Below are positions 25,978 through 40,900 of a stretch of 64,000 bases of DNA, in pieces. Every line of letters starts with the position of its first letter. The stretch's first letter is position 1. The stretch is from Pagrus major (taxonomy: Eukaryota; Chordata; Actinopteri; Spariformes; Sparidae): the NCBI RefSeq assembly GCF_040436345.1, contig NC_133234.1, positions 7,440,446-7,504,445 on the forward strand. The letters are read 5' to 3'. Below the pieces are notes generated by a model, which was not told the origin of the DNA, did no database searches, and was given only the letters and a program-made list of their open reading frames with translations. A program made the position numbers and the translations under genes.

Positions 25978-28900
25978 AGCGTCAAAGGCAAGGCTCAATT
26001 CATTCCTATTAGAGCTACTCTGTGGTGCATGAAGCCAAAAAAATCCAGGTACATCCTCAGATGTTCCCTATAGTGCCCGCATTGTGCGGCCCATAGAGCG
26101 TGCACACCTCAGACTTTCGTTGGCCGAGCTTGCTAACTTCCAGTTTAGCCGTGGGCTAACTTGAAAAGGGATCAAAAGGATCAAAAGGATAACATGCAGC
26201 ACTACTAGACGTTCCAAATGTTATCCTACCAAATGGATCAAAATATGATAGTGAAACAAAGCATTTTACATCCACTTCTTTTATAATCTAAGCTTATGGA
26301 AAAGAGACTTTTTATTCGTCCATGTGCATCATATCACAGTGTACAAGGTTTGGCCACTATGTTGAATTGGCTTCAAAGCCTGGCGCTCCTCCTGGAGGCT
26401 TAATGTAAGTATGTTAGCATGGTGACTTTAGCATTAAGCTCAAAGCAACGTTGTACTTAAGCCTCCAGGAACAGTGCAGGGCTTTGAAGCCAGTTTTACA
26501 TAGTGGCCAAACCGTCCAATTACAATGTCAAGTGAAGCACGGGGGCCCATAAGACTGTTTCCCATAAGCTTACCTTGTGAAAGGAGGACCACTGTTTTAC
26601 TCCCATTTAGCAGAGGGCAAAAACAGAAGTTAGCCACTCAGCTGGTGGGACTTTCAAGACCGAAGTAGTCGATATCAGTCATGTTAAGGGAAGAGTTTGT
26701 TTCAAAATATGTACTGATGATATCTGTTTATTCATCAATGTGTCCATCCCTCACCCTCTTTGAGTTGCAGCAGCACAGTGTTGTCACTGGGGTTGCTGCA
26801 GAAGTAGCCTCCGCCCTGGTCATCCGAGAACAACTCGTCCTGCCTGAGCTGTAGCTCCTCGGCCCACTGTAACCACTCCGTCTGCAGCGTGGCCTCGTAC
26901 AGGTCCAGCAAGCCGCAAACGACGAAGGCATAGTCATCCAGGAAGCCAGAGATAGGCGGATATCTCGAGAAAAAAGCAGGAGAAGGGAGATGAAAAACCA
27001 GAGAAGCGGGAGAAGAGCGAGAATGAGGACAGTTTTCATTAAGAATTTATTGATAGATCAGTGCGAGAAATGTAGAGATGGGTTACTGTTGGTGAACTAG
27101 TTCAGCTTCCTGTTTTCCTCCCCCCTCATTTTTTACATACCAAATGCTTGTTTACAATGCCTGAAGAAGATCGGTCTATAGTTTCAGTCAAAGGCAGTAC
27201 AGAAAGCCAGAAGAATTGGCTTGAAAGAAGTGTTTGTGACAGGGCTACATTGCGATACACATTGCGGGTTGAGTATAATCTCTCCCTAAAGCATTTTTCT
27301 CTATGCAAAATTACCCATCTGCCTTCTCTGTGCCTGTCATACTGTAGAAGGCATCAGAGACATTTATACATGCACAAACAGTCTTTGAAGTTTCAAGTGA
27401 AGCAGGACAGTAATTAGACAAATCTCTTTGCAGTTAGACCTCCCTCTAGCATCAATGTGCCACCTCTCCAGTCACCTCTCCAGGTAACTTTTACACCCTC
27501 TAAAATGTTTATCCTACAAAATCTTTTCATTTATATTTACTTTATTTTACCGTAAAATCCTCTGTACATCTGGAGTTTTCTGTCTATATTAATCTGTCTC
27601 TATTTTAAAACCTGTTCTGGTTGGTTTTTACAGCCCAACAACAAAACCCCTTTGGCCCCCCATCCCATTCCCACAATGGCACCCCTTTTGGGTGAGTGCA
27701 GGGGGACGGACGGTGACAGGAAGCCAGATAGTGCTGCATCAGGCGAGGCAGGTGGCTGGTGGTCAAGAGGCTGAAAACAGGAGAAGGCTTTGGAGGAGAT
27801 GAAGTGCATGGGGACTTTGAGAGGTCATGGGGAGGTGAGGAGTCTAATCTAGGCCTATCTTTATCAGACAGACAGAGGTTGACTCATAAGTCGAAAGGAG
27901 ACAGCAAGCACACGCAGACTAGACAGGACAGGGCTGCTTTAAAGAAAATCCAAAGGTGAAGAATGTATTTGGAATGTGACATCATGACATTTCAAGCAAG
28001 CTAAGAAGTACTGTAAGTGTGTGACAGTCTGCTGGAGTCTGCGTGACATGAAATTTTGTCAAAGGGTGCACTTGCAATTTTTGTGCATAACTGTGGCGGT
28101 GCTAGAAAGGGTCTCACTAAAAACTTGAAATCGCACCCATATTGGTTTGGTTTTGCAGTACATAGCAGTTCATGCTTCGGTGAGCTCTGTTAAAATCTCA
28201 GCCGTGCTCTGAGTGCATGTTGTTTTTCAATAGTTTGTATGTTTGACCTCACATCTATGTGCATGGAAAGGAATAGCCTGCCTGGTAAGTCAGTTTGGGT
28301 TGTTGGGTTTAGGCAAGAAAACTACTTGGTTAGGTTTAGGCAAGAAAACTACTTGGTTAGGTTTAGGCAAGAAAACTACTTGGTTAGGTTTAGGCAAGAA
28401 AACTACTTGGTTAGGTTTAGGCAAGACAACTACTTGGTTAGGTTTGGGCAAGAAAACTACTTGGTTAGGTTTAGGCAAGACAACTACTTAGGGTTAGGTT
28501 CAGCAAAAGATCGTGGTTTATGTCAAAACAATAAGTCCATATTCACTTTTGGTTTCACACGGGACACCAACAGAAATTATTGTAAGAAAGTTCCAAGGGC
28601 AAAATTCCGAGTTTTTCCTAGAGTCCAGTGCTGGAAAACAAAATGGATGCAGAATACTTCTTCCTTTAGATGCCAATCTACTGTGCATGTGTGGAACGTG
28701 TCCTCTAAGCAGACTCCTTTAGCTAGTATAACCAGAACTACTATGTGTCTGCGTGGGACAATAATCCAGGTTGAAGAGTCTAAAGCAGTTCTAATGGCTC
28801 TGTGACCGAAATTTTAACGTGATGAGACAGCATTTAAGTCCAGGATGTAGCATCATTGGGCCTTGTCCCCATGTGCTCAGAAAGCAACTGCAGTCATAGA

Positions 28901-31900
28901 CACAAATTGCATTTTATGTTTTAGGAGAATCTGAGCTTTTTTTTTTTACATAAGCAAAACTTTCTACTCTTGGTACTCACCAAGCTAGTTCATCACAACT
29001 CTTTTTTTTCCACTAGTAAACGCCCTTCTCTCACACAGCGACATGTCATCCGGCTGAGGTGGCTCCAGTCACGGAGATGACAACTTGAGACAAAGACTTC
29101 AAGAGGGCTTCACTGACACACAAAAAGGTAAAAGCCTTTCAGAAGTACTCAACAGCCTTTTCATTCACACCTTCAGCAGTGCGTGTTAAATGACTCATTT
29201 CCCCGAGAGCAAAGATAAAACGCCTTGTCATTCTCCTGTATCATAGCGCTCGGAGACAGTTTTATAATAATAGCTTCATAATGGTTCTCTCATACACTTG
29301 CTACTTCACTTCTCCCTCAATAAAACCTATTGGGGCGACATGGGTCATGTAAACACATTGACTCCCATCATTTTTACAACAGCATTGACCTTTATGTTAG
29401 AGAATAATTTAAGAATATGCTTGCTCGTGCTACAGAGTGTACTGTTGAACTATTACCCTGTGCCATTACATATGAAATAACACATAATAATGTCACATAG
29501 AAAAATAATAGGAGAGGGGATGAGAGAGAAAAATGGGAAATAGAGAGAGAAACTATAAGACACCCAGAGAGATTTCCCTGTTTGACTCATTAATCGGGAA
29601 ACGTAGCCGGTGTTTGTTTTCCTGTGACAATCAACAGAATTCATCCAAAATCCTATATTTCTCATCTAATTACTCTTTGTGGGCCGTTGCATGCTGTGAC
29701 ACCCAATACTTTATGTTCTGTTTTCTGTCACTGCACCTCCTCTCTCAAACCACTCACTGTATCTCTTAAGACCACAGGATACACTCCACAGGCAGTGTTA
29801 TGATTGACTTAATATGTTGCATTAAAGTGTAAATGTAAGGCAGGGGGAGGTGTGACTACAGAGCATGCTTACTACACCATGGGAGTTCAGCTTAGCTTGG
29901 GCTCAGGTAAAGAGATCAAGTTTGCTTACGACTGGGGCTAGCAGTATCAGACAGTTTGATAATTGTTCTTAAAAAGGATAGCTCTGGTGATATTCCATAT
30001 TATTTTAATTTCAACAAATCGCATGAAAAGACCAAAACCAACAATTAATTGATCAAGCTAACAAGTATTATGTGTATCTAAAGCCTTGTAGAGCTCTATT
30101 GCTGTCCAAAATCTATAAAAAAAACACATATTAGTGAGCCATACTGTTGCACTGGGTGTGTTCCCACATTACCACAAACACACACAATTTAGTTTGTTTT
30201 GAATCAATCCAACATGACGCAACCTTCTGGTGCTTTGAGTCTTGAGTGTACCGAATGCACTATCATTCTTGTTTGAATATAATTTGTGAAACACTACAAT
30301 GTGTGACTAATGTAGTTTTGGTCTGGAGCTGTAACAATCCCAGACGCCACATCCCAGAATAACATTGTAGACAACAGTTTGCTTCCTACTTGGTGGCAAC
30401 AGTTTGGGGAAGGCATCTTACTGTCTTAACATGGCAATGCCCCCATGTACAAAGACAGGTCCATAAAGAAATATTTTTCCCCATTTGTGAATGATTTAAA
30501 ATGTCAAAATCAGTGATCCACTAATGCTCTTGTAGCTGTGTTTACAAAAGAACAGAGACTATAATAACACTGTATTAATGCCCATGGTTTTGGAATAACA
30601 GTTTCGAAAATCACATACAGGTGTAAAGTGCTGATTACTAAATACTTCATTATTATTATGATTATTATCAAGGTGTTCCAATACTTTCCAGCAGAAAGAA
30701 ATGTTTGTTTGAAATTAACAGGAGAAATGGGTAATTAAAAGGGGTCACACAATTTTGAAAATAAACCGAAGGGAGCTTTCAATTTTGAACACTGAAATCA
30801 AACGCAGGATGGTGATGTCCCAGTATTTTTTTCTCTCCACATCCACCTACTTGTGTGCACCCGAAAGGGAGAAAAAAACACTTCAAAGACGACACAGCTA
30901 GCTTGTCGGTACACTGCAGCTGCACAATTATCCTGTGTGCATGAAGATGATCAACTGACTGGTACTGGAAGTCACTCTGACAGCATCTAAGATGTTGGGT
31001 TTATCTTTTTCTTCACAGATTCTTTATTGATTTGTTTGGAAAGATGGTTTGCTTGAGGGAGAAGAACTGAGCTGAATGGAACTGATAGTACCAGGGATCC
31101 TTTATTGATTTTGTTGGGAAGAGGGTTTACTCAGGACAGGTTTAAGAAACTGAACTGTGTAAGGATACCTTGAAATCTGGAATTGTTATTTTTGGTGAAT
31201 ATTATCTGAACTTGTCTCACCCTAAGAAGAACTGGAAACTGGTGACAACAGTTATCAGGTCATAATAGCAATGATCTGTTGATATTTACAAATCCAGATG
31301 TGTTAGACCAACAATGCCATAGCATCAGTGCTGCAAAAAAGTGTTTAATTGGGAAATTGAATCGAGTTGTGGCCTTAAAATCAGAAGTCAAATCGAATTG
31401 AGGATTTGGAAAATCGTGAATCCCCTAATAGTTAATAAACCGTAATCTACAAAAGCAACCATGGCTGACCAAAACAAGTGCAGTTCACAACCTGCAGACA
31501 CCTCATTACCAAAGAATTTCCACAGAAGAACTCATTGACAAGTAGTCACTGGAAAATGCAGTGCAAACAGACTACATAGGACCATGTTGACAAATCAAGT
31601 AAAAATTAGTCAACATCACCAGTGTTCCACCAGGACCTTGCCACTGTCTCATTGTTCCCGTTCTCATGACTCCCCTCAGGTCCTGAAGACTCAATCATCC
31701 AGTGCCAGGCAAGGGCCACAGAAAATCTATGGCATCAGCTCCTTAGTGCCTCCACAGCCTATTAACCCAGTTAGTCTTACCTACCATTCATCCTGGCAAA
31801 TTAGTCCATGGCCCATATGTGTTTTATCCATGTATGGAAACTAAACCAGGCTTGAAAATGGCCTTGGTAAGCATTCTCATCCCTGACACCATCCTAAATT

Positions 31901-34900
31901 GGACAATTATGAATGAGAGAGAAGCCATGGAACGAGGCCAGAGTGTTTCAGCACAAGTGTTTATGCATGCGTTTAAAATTGTATGCATTTTATCATGCCT
32001 GTTGTGGGTCTCCTGGCATATTTTTTTCTGCTGATTCGGTGGCATTTAACACTCACTCATTCACAGTAACTAGGGCACAGGGCTGGCCAACAAAACAAGG
32101 ACACCTGGAGCGGTGTGTTTGTGTGTGTACGTGCATTTAGGTTCTGAACATTCCCAGTCTAATCCACTGATTGAATGTTGCCACCAGTCGATCAGGGGCT
32201 GTATGTTATTGTTGGCTGTGTCGACTAACCTTGATTCCAAAAACGAGTCAAACCTTTTAAGAGCCCATGCTGCCCAACTTTACAGCAGAAATAAACATGT
32301 TTATAGCCTTGCACAAAAGCGGTTGTGGCCTCTATACCTAATTTATCACTTCATGACAACTGTACCGGGGGTTATTATACAACTCCACGCGCCATATCCT
32401 CAACTTCACCTCAGCTAATTCCACTCACTGTGGCGGTGTTTGAGGTGTTGGTGTCTTTTGGAGAATTTTTAATGCAAATATTGGACAATTAATATTGCTT
32501 GCTGTGTGGTTAGTTTGACTAACAGCCTGGATCGGAAGGACAGACGCTGATGTTTTGGATTAATGAGCAACCCTGTTAGCATTAGCTGGCACACAGCTGC
32601 TGGAGCTGCCAAGCTCTAGAAGAGACAGCTGTGGGCAGAGCTCAGAGCTTCTGGAAGAAACCATTGAGAGTCAAGGAGAGTACAGAGTTTGTTTGTTTTT
32701 TAAACTTTTGGGATTATAAGTAGTTTTATCTTCACCCTCCCTCTCAAGCTGTCTGCAGCAATGAGTCGTGGAGGTGCCGACGTTCACTGTAACATGATGT
32801 AATTCTTTCTTTTATGACTTTTTTTTTTACTTAACTTCATGAACCTAAAGAGAAGAAATCGGGAAAAGAAAAGACACTGCAGGATAACAGAAAGAAATTG
32901 AGTATCTGGTGAGTGCTTCTTTGGTCAGAGACAAAACTGAAAACAAACACACACGCCCCCTCATTGCTGGTTGTTGCTCCTTATATTGCCGGTAATGTCC
33001 TGTAAGGTATTCTGGCTGTATGGGGCAAATAAACTTGCAGTCAAACTCACATAGGTAACTAGAATAAACACAAATGATCAAGCAATCAAAGTCACATGAG
33101 TAATGTGAGGCAAAATTTTTCTGTGTACCCACGTGTTAGTTAGGCGGAGTCAGGTAGTGCCAAGATGGCAACAGCCAGTATCACCAACACTGAACTTCAA
33201 AATGGCCCTTCAGAAAGCTATGGTTATAGGTATTGGTTACAGTCATGGTGGCTCTGTCCACCATTTTATACAGTCAATGGGTGGAATGCAACATTGTAAT
33301 ATTATGCACAAATCAGGAACAACCATGTTACATTAGCCAACTAGTTAGCTACCGAGATATCAGCAAACTAGTAGTGATTGTTTTATGCTTGTTATAAGAA
33401 GGGCCATTAGACATTGAAAAACCAGAGTTATCAGGTAGTAAAATCATAATTTTTTGAAGTGTGTCTGAAAAACCTCTGTTCGGATGGCGATGTAGCCCTC
33501 ACACTTCACCCCTCCCCTCTATCCCAACAAGAATCGGGACACCAGGACACCCTACCTCTAAGTGGTAGGTGCAAGGGGTGTGTTGGGATTGGGCCAAGAA
33601 ACTGGAGCCTCTGAGTACGTCTGCTTTCATCTGAGTAATTCCCTAAAGTTAATCAGTGCGTGTATATCACTGGGCAAAATTCCAAACACATACAATCAAC
33701 AAGAGACTGTATATTCTTCAGCTACAGATCCTCACCTCTCACTGTCAAAAAGCTCTGACCAGGAAAAAAAATCTTCAACATCATTTGTCATTCAACAGGC
33801 ATCTATAATCCACTTTAAATATGGACAACCTTGTTTCAAATTTACAGTATGATAGAGACTAGAGGAGAAATCTAATTACTGCCCTGTGCATGTAAATGCA
33901 GTTTTACAGTAACCAGGTTACTGCAGTGCATTTGAACATGTTCTCTGACATCCTGCCCTAACCTGATTTATCCCAATAGCCTTGTTTCCTGTTTGTGTAT
34001 AAACTGTTAGTCATCTTAGCACAGCACAATGATTACTTCTCCTGTACTAAAAGTTGAATTCCCCCTTTCAGAATTTGCTACATTATTTCTTTGGTCCTGG
34101 ATGTCAGTGAATATTAATGCATTAGTGTCCCTGAGCAAGGAAGACACTAAACAATTTTCCAGGCATGACTCACCAGTCTCTGACTTTTAGTGGTGCTTCG
34201 AGGCAATGTTTAGACGAGTAGGTCCCTGCTGTGTTTTGAATTCCTGCCATTGGTAACATGTCATTTCATTGATGGACAAGTGGCAGTAATGTACCAGGAA
34301 AAGTACCTATGCTTTAGCACATGAGAAAAGGAGACCGCAAGCTAGAATATTTGAATGTATGCAATGCAGGAACATTTGTTCTTTAAAATGAAAATCAGCT
34401 TGGCAAACGTTTTAAGAGGAAAGAAATGTATTTAACAATGTTTTTTGTGAGAAACACTGAATGTAAGAAGAACTGTTCGACTCCACAGGGTACCTGGGGA
34501 AATTCTCCACTGAAAAGACTATCTGTGGAAGATACCCGTTTGATTCGTCTAAATCAAGCTGTTGAAGATTCACATTAGCCTCAGCTACACTTTAGAATGC
34601 ATTTCCAAAAAGTGTAAGGACTGTTGTTATTGGCACTTATTTACATTACACACTTGAGATTGCTAAGGAATTTAGAAATTAACTTGCAGTGAGTGAGGGA
34701 AAGACTGAATAAATAATAAATAAAGTATTTTTCTGAGACTCTTAATCAGGTCAAGAGTATTCTTTTAAGAAATAGTATTTTCTGGTTTTTGACTGCTTTT
34801 GTCGACTTCATTAATGTTTAATGATGGAAGTATTTGGACAGTGACAATATGCCAGGGTTAAGTAGCAGGAGGCCTGCCAGAGACCCAAGTTCCTTCAGTC

Positions 34901-37900
34901 CTTTGGATCTGTCCTCAATCAAGACTCCCTGCCTGCTGACAACATCATTAAAACATCTCTTAATGTCTCCGTCTCTGACACAAGGAAAAGCCCGAACTAG
35001 CGTTATCCAACAAAGCAAGACTAAAGATCCCAAGATCATCACGAGGCATTTGATTTGTTTAGCTTCAGGAGGCATGATGTCACTTTTCCTGTGAGCAAGG
35101 TCAAAACACAGGTTGTAGAAATGGGGTGTGGAGACCGTCAAGGGTCCCACTTCCATCACTAAAATATCACCATTTATCCAGAAATTTTAACCACGGGATA
35201 ATGTATATGAGTGACAATTGTGATCACAGGTTTCAAAACACTGTAGTCAAAATTACAAAAGTAATCACAGTCTTTGGACAACCATGGCACAGGTAAAACC
35301 CCTATCTAAAGACTCTACAGTTTAACTCTCAAAACCTCAACTAATGTGCTTCCTGAGGACTGTGTGCAGGTGGGTATTCAGGTTGGCTTGACAGCAACCT
35401 GGCAACATGACTAGACAATCTCACAACTGACAGTTAAAATGCTACTAAATCCTGATTGGTGAACAGGAGTGTTTGACATCACATTCTAACTGAGCACAAC
35501 AGAGTTAAAATCACTCAGAGGATCACAGACAAAACACCCACCAAAACAGAAATCTCTCAAGCGCAATCACCAACATGAACTCCAGCAGAAAGTAATTTGT
35601 TCTTGTAATAAAAAGAAGGCATGCTGGGCTGCAACATTATCAAAACTCTCTTCTTACATCTGTTGCACCTCCATTTCATCTCCACGGTAACAGGATCGGA
35701 GGATGATCTTCTGCTCAGCGTCCCACAGGTGCTTCTTTATGAAGTTGCCAGCCTGCACCGCCCTCTCCAGCAGGTCCTTGTCCCCGAGCACAGCTCCAAC
35801 ACGAGCATAGGCTGACAGCATCAGACCTGCGGGCAGCAAAGAAGAAGTGACGGTGGGATGATTAGGTATAAAATGCCCGTTAATCATCTAAAAACATCCT
35901 GTCCTCTCTGAGGTAGCAACGTGTAGCCGCACCACAGTCCCAGCTTAGTTATTTTTCACACTCTTTGAAGCCTCCTTGTTCACACTCATTCCTTCTCTCT
36001 TACCATTCCTTCCTCCCTCTTTCCCTCCATCCCTCTTTCATGTGGCGTTTTCAAAGCCTGGTGAGTGCACAGCCTGCTCTTCAAAGTGTTTGCGGCGAAG
36101 GACAGGTGATTAATGGAGAGGTTTCTTCATTAGAGAGGAGAAGGGGAGTCTTGTGTCTAATTGGAAAGTTCTCTGGATCGCAGAGCCTCATTACCTCACT
36201 AACACACTCTGTCTCGAGACGTCAGCCCTGGAAGCAAAATTTGTGGCTGCGTGAGTGTGTTTGCGTATGTGTGGTGGGCTTTTTGTTCTTGTAATTAATC
36301 ACATCTGAGATAATGTGCTCAACAAACAATGTTGAGGGGTGTCCAAATTGGCGTCACACTAATGGGAAGTGACAACTAGTGGCTCTATAATAATCCGCAA
36401 ACATTTTCATACTGCTCATGATAAATGTCTGAGTGGATAATTATATGTATAAATCTGACTATCGACTTCTAAAGTACAGTATACAGAGGCTATAACAGGC
36501 TTTTATATTTGCTCTTCTAATGCAGCTGCTTGGCAATCAACATTAGTTTGTTTGGAGTTAGAGAAGAAGAAACACATGGCAGTTTGGTACTTTGGCAGGT
36601 AGTGGGGCTCAGTACCAACACCTCATATGGACGGCTATCAAAACTTTTTTTCAGTGTGGGATGGTGTTTTGGGTCTGGAGTATTGAGCACTATGATGGTA
36701 TTAGGCATAAGATTAAAGTGGTTAGACGCTTTCTGGATCACCTGTCATCTATTTAGCTTCCTGTCATTTTTTCCTTTAAGTTAAGGGGATTTTAGGGACA
36801 GAGGGTGTTGTATGCTTTCAGATTGTAAAGCAAACTTTTGATTTTGGGTTATATTAATAAAATTGACTTGGCGTTTGCTATAAAAAGAAAGAGTTTATGA
36901 AAATCAAATCAAGCTGCAGGAGGTATTTATTCAGCCTGCTCTATATGTGTCTGTCAAAGAGAGAGCTGAAGCAGATGTTCTGGAAATAATTTACATATTA
37001 TGAAATCTGTCACATTTATTACTCAGATGTGGTGATTAATAACATAATGCTGATGCCTCATTAAAAACAGTGACAGTGTTTTCAGCTTTGTTTATCACAA
37101 GTCAATGTTTTGTGTAAATGTGGCTGAATTAAATCTATCAATAATCTGAGCAAAAGCCCATCTGCCTGCACCTACTACCAAATCACCTGGAACATTAAGA
37201 TGCACTCATACGCTGACTTAGACTGGCAACCCTGATTCCAAAAAAGTTGGGACGCTGTGATAAACATCAACATGCCCCATCCTTGCTTGTGAACAACTGA
37301 GGATGCCCCTTTGATACACCACCACCTGTTACCAATTAACTGTCTACCTGTGGAATGTTCCAAACAGGTGTTTTTTGAATATTCCACAACTTTCCCAGTT
37401 TTTTGTTGTTCTTGTCCCAACATCAAATCCATAATAATCATGTACTTACTAAAAATCAATTATGTCAAAAAGGATTATAACATTATCGCACTGTTTTCTT
37501 TATGTTTAACACAGCATTAAAACTTTTTTGGAATCATGGTTGTAGTTCTATTGCTGTAGTGTAAACGTGTGTGTAAACCGGTCTAGACTTTACCATTCCA
37601 GGAGGCCAACATCTTGGTGTCTAGGTGTGGCCGCGGCCGACTCTTCCTCACTTCTGCCATTCTGGCTCTGGCAGCAGCCAGGAGCTCGTTGACTTTCTCA
37701 ACACTGATGCCAAAGTGAGCAGCCGTTAACTCCACTGAATAACGCACGATCAGCACATTCTGGCCCTGCAGCTCCCCGTGGGGGTCCTGGCAGCACAGAG
37801 CACAGGGGATAAGAGGGTGTCCACAGAAATGAACTCATACTGACCACAACAGATGTCATGCTAAGGCCTTAATGGACCAGGTTTAACACCTCAAATTGTT

Positions 37901-40900
37901 ATCAGAATAAAATTAAAGCAGTGATTAAAGAGTCTGCCTTACCTCTTCCATCTAGATGATTATTTTTATGACTTTCTGATTGATTTATGCATAAACACCT
38001 AATCAGTCTGTCTGAAACTTTTAAGATTAATTCCTCAACTTCAATCTTTCCACACATCCATCCACTCTTTCATTTCTAGCTGAAATCCAAGAATGGGTTG
38101 TGACATGAAATTTTGAAGTACCTGTTCTGGATTGACATTGCCCTGCATCTTCACCCCATAGTGGTGTATGAAGATGTCTGCCAGTGTGGCAGATCCAGTG
38201 GCACCCTCCACCACATCTGGCAACAGCTCCCGGACTTCTGAGGCTGTCCAGACGCAGAAAGCGCCTTCACGCTTTTCAGGTCCTCCCGATGCTGGGACAG
38301 AGTCTGCATCCTCTGCACTGTAGAAACCCCCAGACTGTTTCACACAATAGACAGGAGTGGAGAAGGTGGATGGAGAGAAAACATTAATGTAGTAGCCATA
38401 AAAAGACAATTTTGACAGTAATTGTTTGGGTCACAGGGTGTACTGACAGGGTGTACTGAACCATGTAAGTTCATACAAAACCACACGTACCAAACAGCTC
38501 AGGACAAATACACATAAAGTTACACCCCTGCTTAAGACCAGTCTGAAAAGCAGTATTTGACTGCCCTCTTTGGTCAATTCTTTCAAGTCTGTTTTTTTTG
38601 CTTTACAGCCAGCATCACTGATGGACGTGGTTTGATGTGGTCAGAAGCGTGCTCCTTTGCATGTGTGTAACACACCCAACAGGGACGTTGTACTGTAATG
38701 ACACACCCTGGAATATACTTCTACATCACGGCAGGAAGGTCCGGGGGTTAACCAGTAAAGGTCAGCAAAAACAGCATGTTCAGGAGGTGTAAAGTATTCA
38801 GTTAAAGCACAGAAACCACAAGAAACTGTAAATCTACAGTTAAGAATGGAAACTACAAATCTGACGGTAATCAATGAAGCAGTTGAAACCTTTCAAGGGT
38901 CTGAGAACTGTAAACACAATGGTATTTGTGTAAGCCCTGGTCATTTCAAGCGAAAAAATAACTAACTGATGGAAATCAATAAATCAATCAACAGCTTTAA
39001 AGGGCCTGATTATACACTGTATCATGTAAGCCATCTCTGGGCCTGTATTAACCCTGTGAACAGTATTTTTACAGTCATGAGGAGAACTTGTGGCGTCTAC
39101 CTCACTGAGGGAAGATCCCAGCCACAGTAGCACAAAAGAAACATACAGTCTAGAGTAAAGTGCCTTTGAGACATTAATTCATTAGCGTATAATTACATAA
39201 TAAATCTTGGGGAATATAATGATTACAACGAGTGTGGTTTTAATTGTGTGCCCCGTTCGCTCCTGTCGACTCATTAATCAAAAGGAAAAAAGGGTTGACC
39301 CGCAGAGGAGAGCGAGGGGTTTAAGAGGCTATTTGTCAACGGGGTCCCGCCCCTTGCCCTCAAGGATGTACGAACACACAGATGTGCACACACAGGCAAA
39401 CACACACTTATTATCTCCTGGTGGAATTTACAGTTAATGTTTGTGCTTTGTCAGCAGTGGACACACACAACAGCCTGCAGTTAATATTGCTCCATTTTTA
39501 ATAGCCTTCCTTTGTCAGCATGCATTCCCCAACACAACATTAATACTAGCCTTAACCTGCAATCCTAACCCAAACCTAAACCTTATCCTTACTGCCCTCT
39601 CATTTTAGAATATTTGCCATTACTTCCAATTGAGGTTATCTGGTCCCCATCAAACGGTAACACGGAAATATGCAGACATAAACACACACACAGACACACA
39701 CACAAAGGTCCTAACCATGCTGTAGATGATTCACCTTGTCACTCAGGTCTCTGGAGACGTAGAGCAGTATGTCCTTAGCCACATCTGCAAAGAGCTGCTC
39801 ACCTGATACCTGGAATAGCAGAAACACAGAAACACATACCGTCTTGTCATAGAATCATAATTCAACCATAACGTAACCTTAAGGATACCCTAATGTGATT
39901 TATATGCGGGATATTAACTACAGGATTCCATGCAAATGCTGAGGTAGTTTCTACAGTAAACCCTCATTAAACACAAGCTTGTATGTGTGGACCACATGTG
40001 TCTGTATTTGAGTTTGCCTGCATGCTGCATATCCTAATTATTGACTTCTTGTTTCTGTCCCTGCCTACTCTGAATAAAAAAAAAGGCCGTGCATACACTC
40101 AAGAGAAAACTAAGAACTGTGGCATTCAGATTTGATATTCTATTTTTAAAAACGACAAAGGAAAAAAGAAATGTACCAACTGTGATATGTGTGTTTTAGA
40201 AGCCTCACTGTCATTATGTCCATTACTTGGATAAGAGAGAGCCAGACTGATGGTGGGATACTCTGTCAGATGTATAAAAAAGAGCACACACCTGGGAGGC
40301 AGTCACATAGGCTACAGCCAACTGAGCCTGGTCGTACAACATCTTTTCAAAGTGGGGAACATGCCAGGAGGAATCTGTAGAGTAACGATGGAAACCCTGC
40401 ATAATTGAGACATAAACAGACACTGTAAATAGTTGTAGATGCTAAAATTCCATTCAAATTGGGGGTGGGTAAAAAAAATTAATAAATCAATTCACATAAG
40501 AGTCTAGATTCTTATCTCCTACGATTCAGAATTGATTCACAAATGTTAAAAATTGATTTTCTAAATGTTAATTAATAATGTGATGTTGACGGAACAAAAC
40601 AGGCCAAACTGAACTGCGAGTCGTGCAGCACCCAGACAATTTACAGCGCACACACGGTAGTGTTATGTTGAGTTATTTAGAAGTTCACCTTCAAAAAAGG
40701 CAGTAGTTTTAAGCATTTCTTTTATTTAATGACTGAATAATTACCTTTGCCAGACAAACGTGAAGTAGGGCACATGATTGTGAACACTTTTCACGCCTCC
40801 ACCAAGAAGCTAACGTTAACTGAGCAGACCAGTGATCCACAGCAACAAACGAGACCAGCTGAGCAATGCACGCATTGAACAACTGTTTTAACTAAAAAAA

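Larger units (their letters stand above)
19750..26754 (-). other. spata20 intron 13
   Basis: A 7.0-kb intron that begins with a G-ending phase-1 donor at 26,755 and ends at the TG-rich acceptor of exon 14. It contains a GA tract, a CA tract, perciform-type dispersed repeats (23,290-24,170 and 24,895-25,270), a truncated L2-type LINE (25,326-25,977) and a foldback repeat (26,347-26,514). I see no additional exon. Confidence 0.85.
26964..35657 (-). other. spata20 intron 12
   Basis: An 8.7-kb intron with a phase-2 donor (CAACAGAT, then GTAAGA) at 35,658 and an acceptor CTCGAG at 26,964. It holds the 27-bp minisatellite (28,306-28,494), a small open frame of uncertain status (34,818-35,039), a weak dispersed-repeat copy near 33,165-33,285 and otherwise AT-rich DNA without recognisable features. 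Confidence 0.85.

Noticed and set aside
28306-28494. Regularly repeated sequence resembling a CRISPR array
   Set aside because: The units are directly contiguous with no spacers, and the host is a vertebrate.
28239-28805. A 188-codon frame with FRQENYLVR repeats
   Set aside because: It is produced by a 27-bp minisatellite whose unit length is a multiple of three. All frames are open, on both strands.
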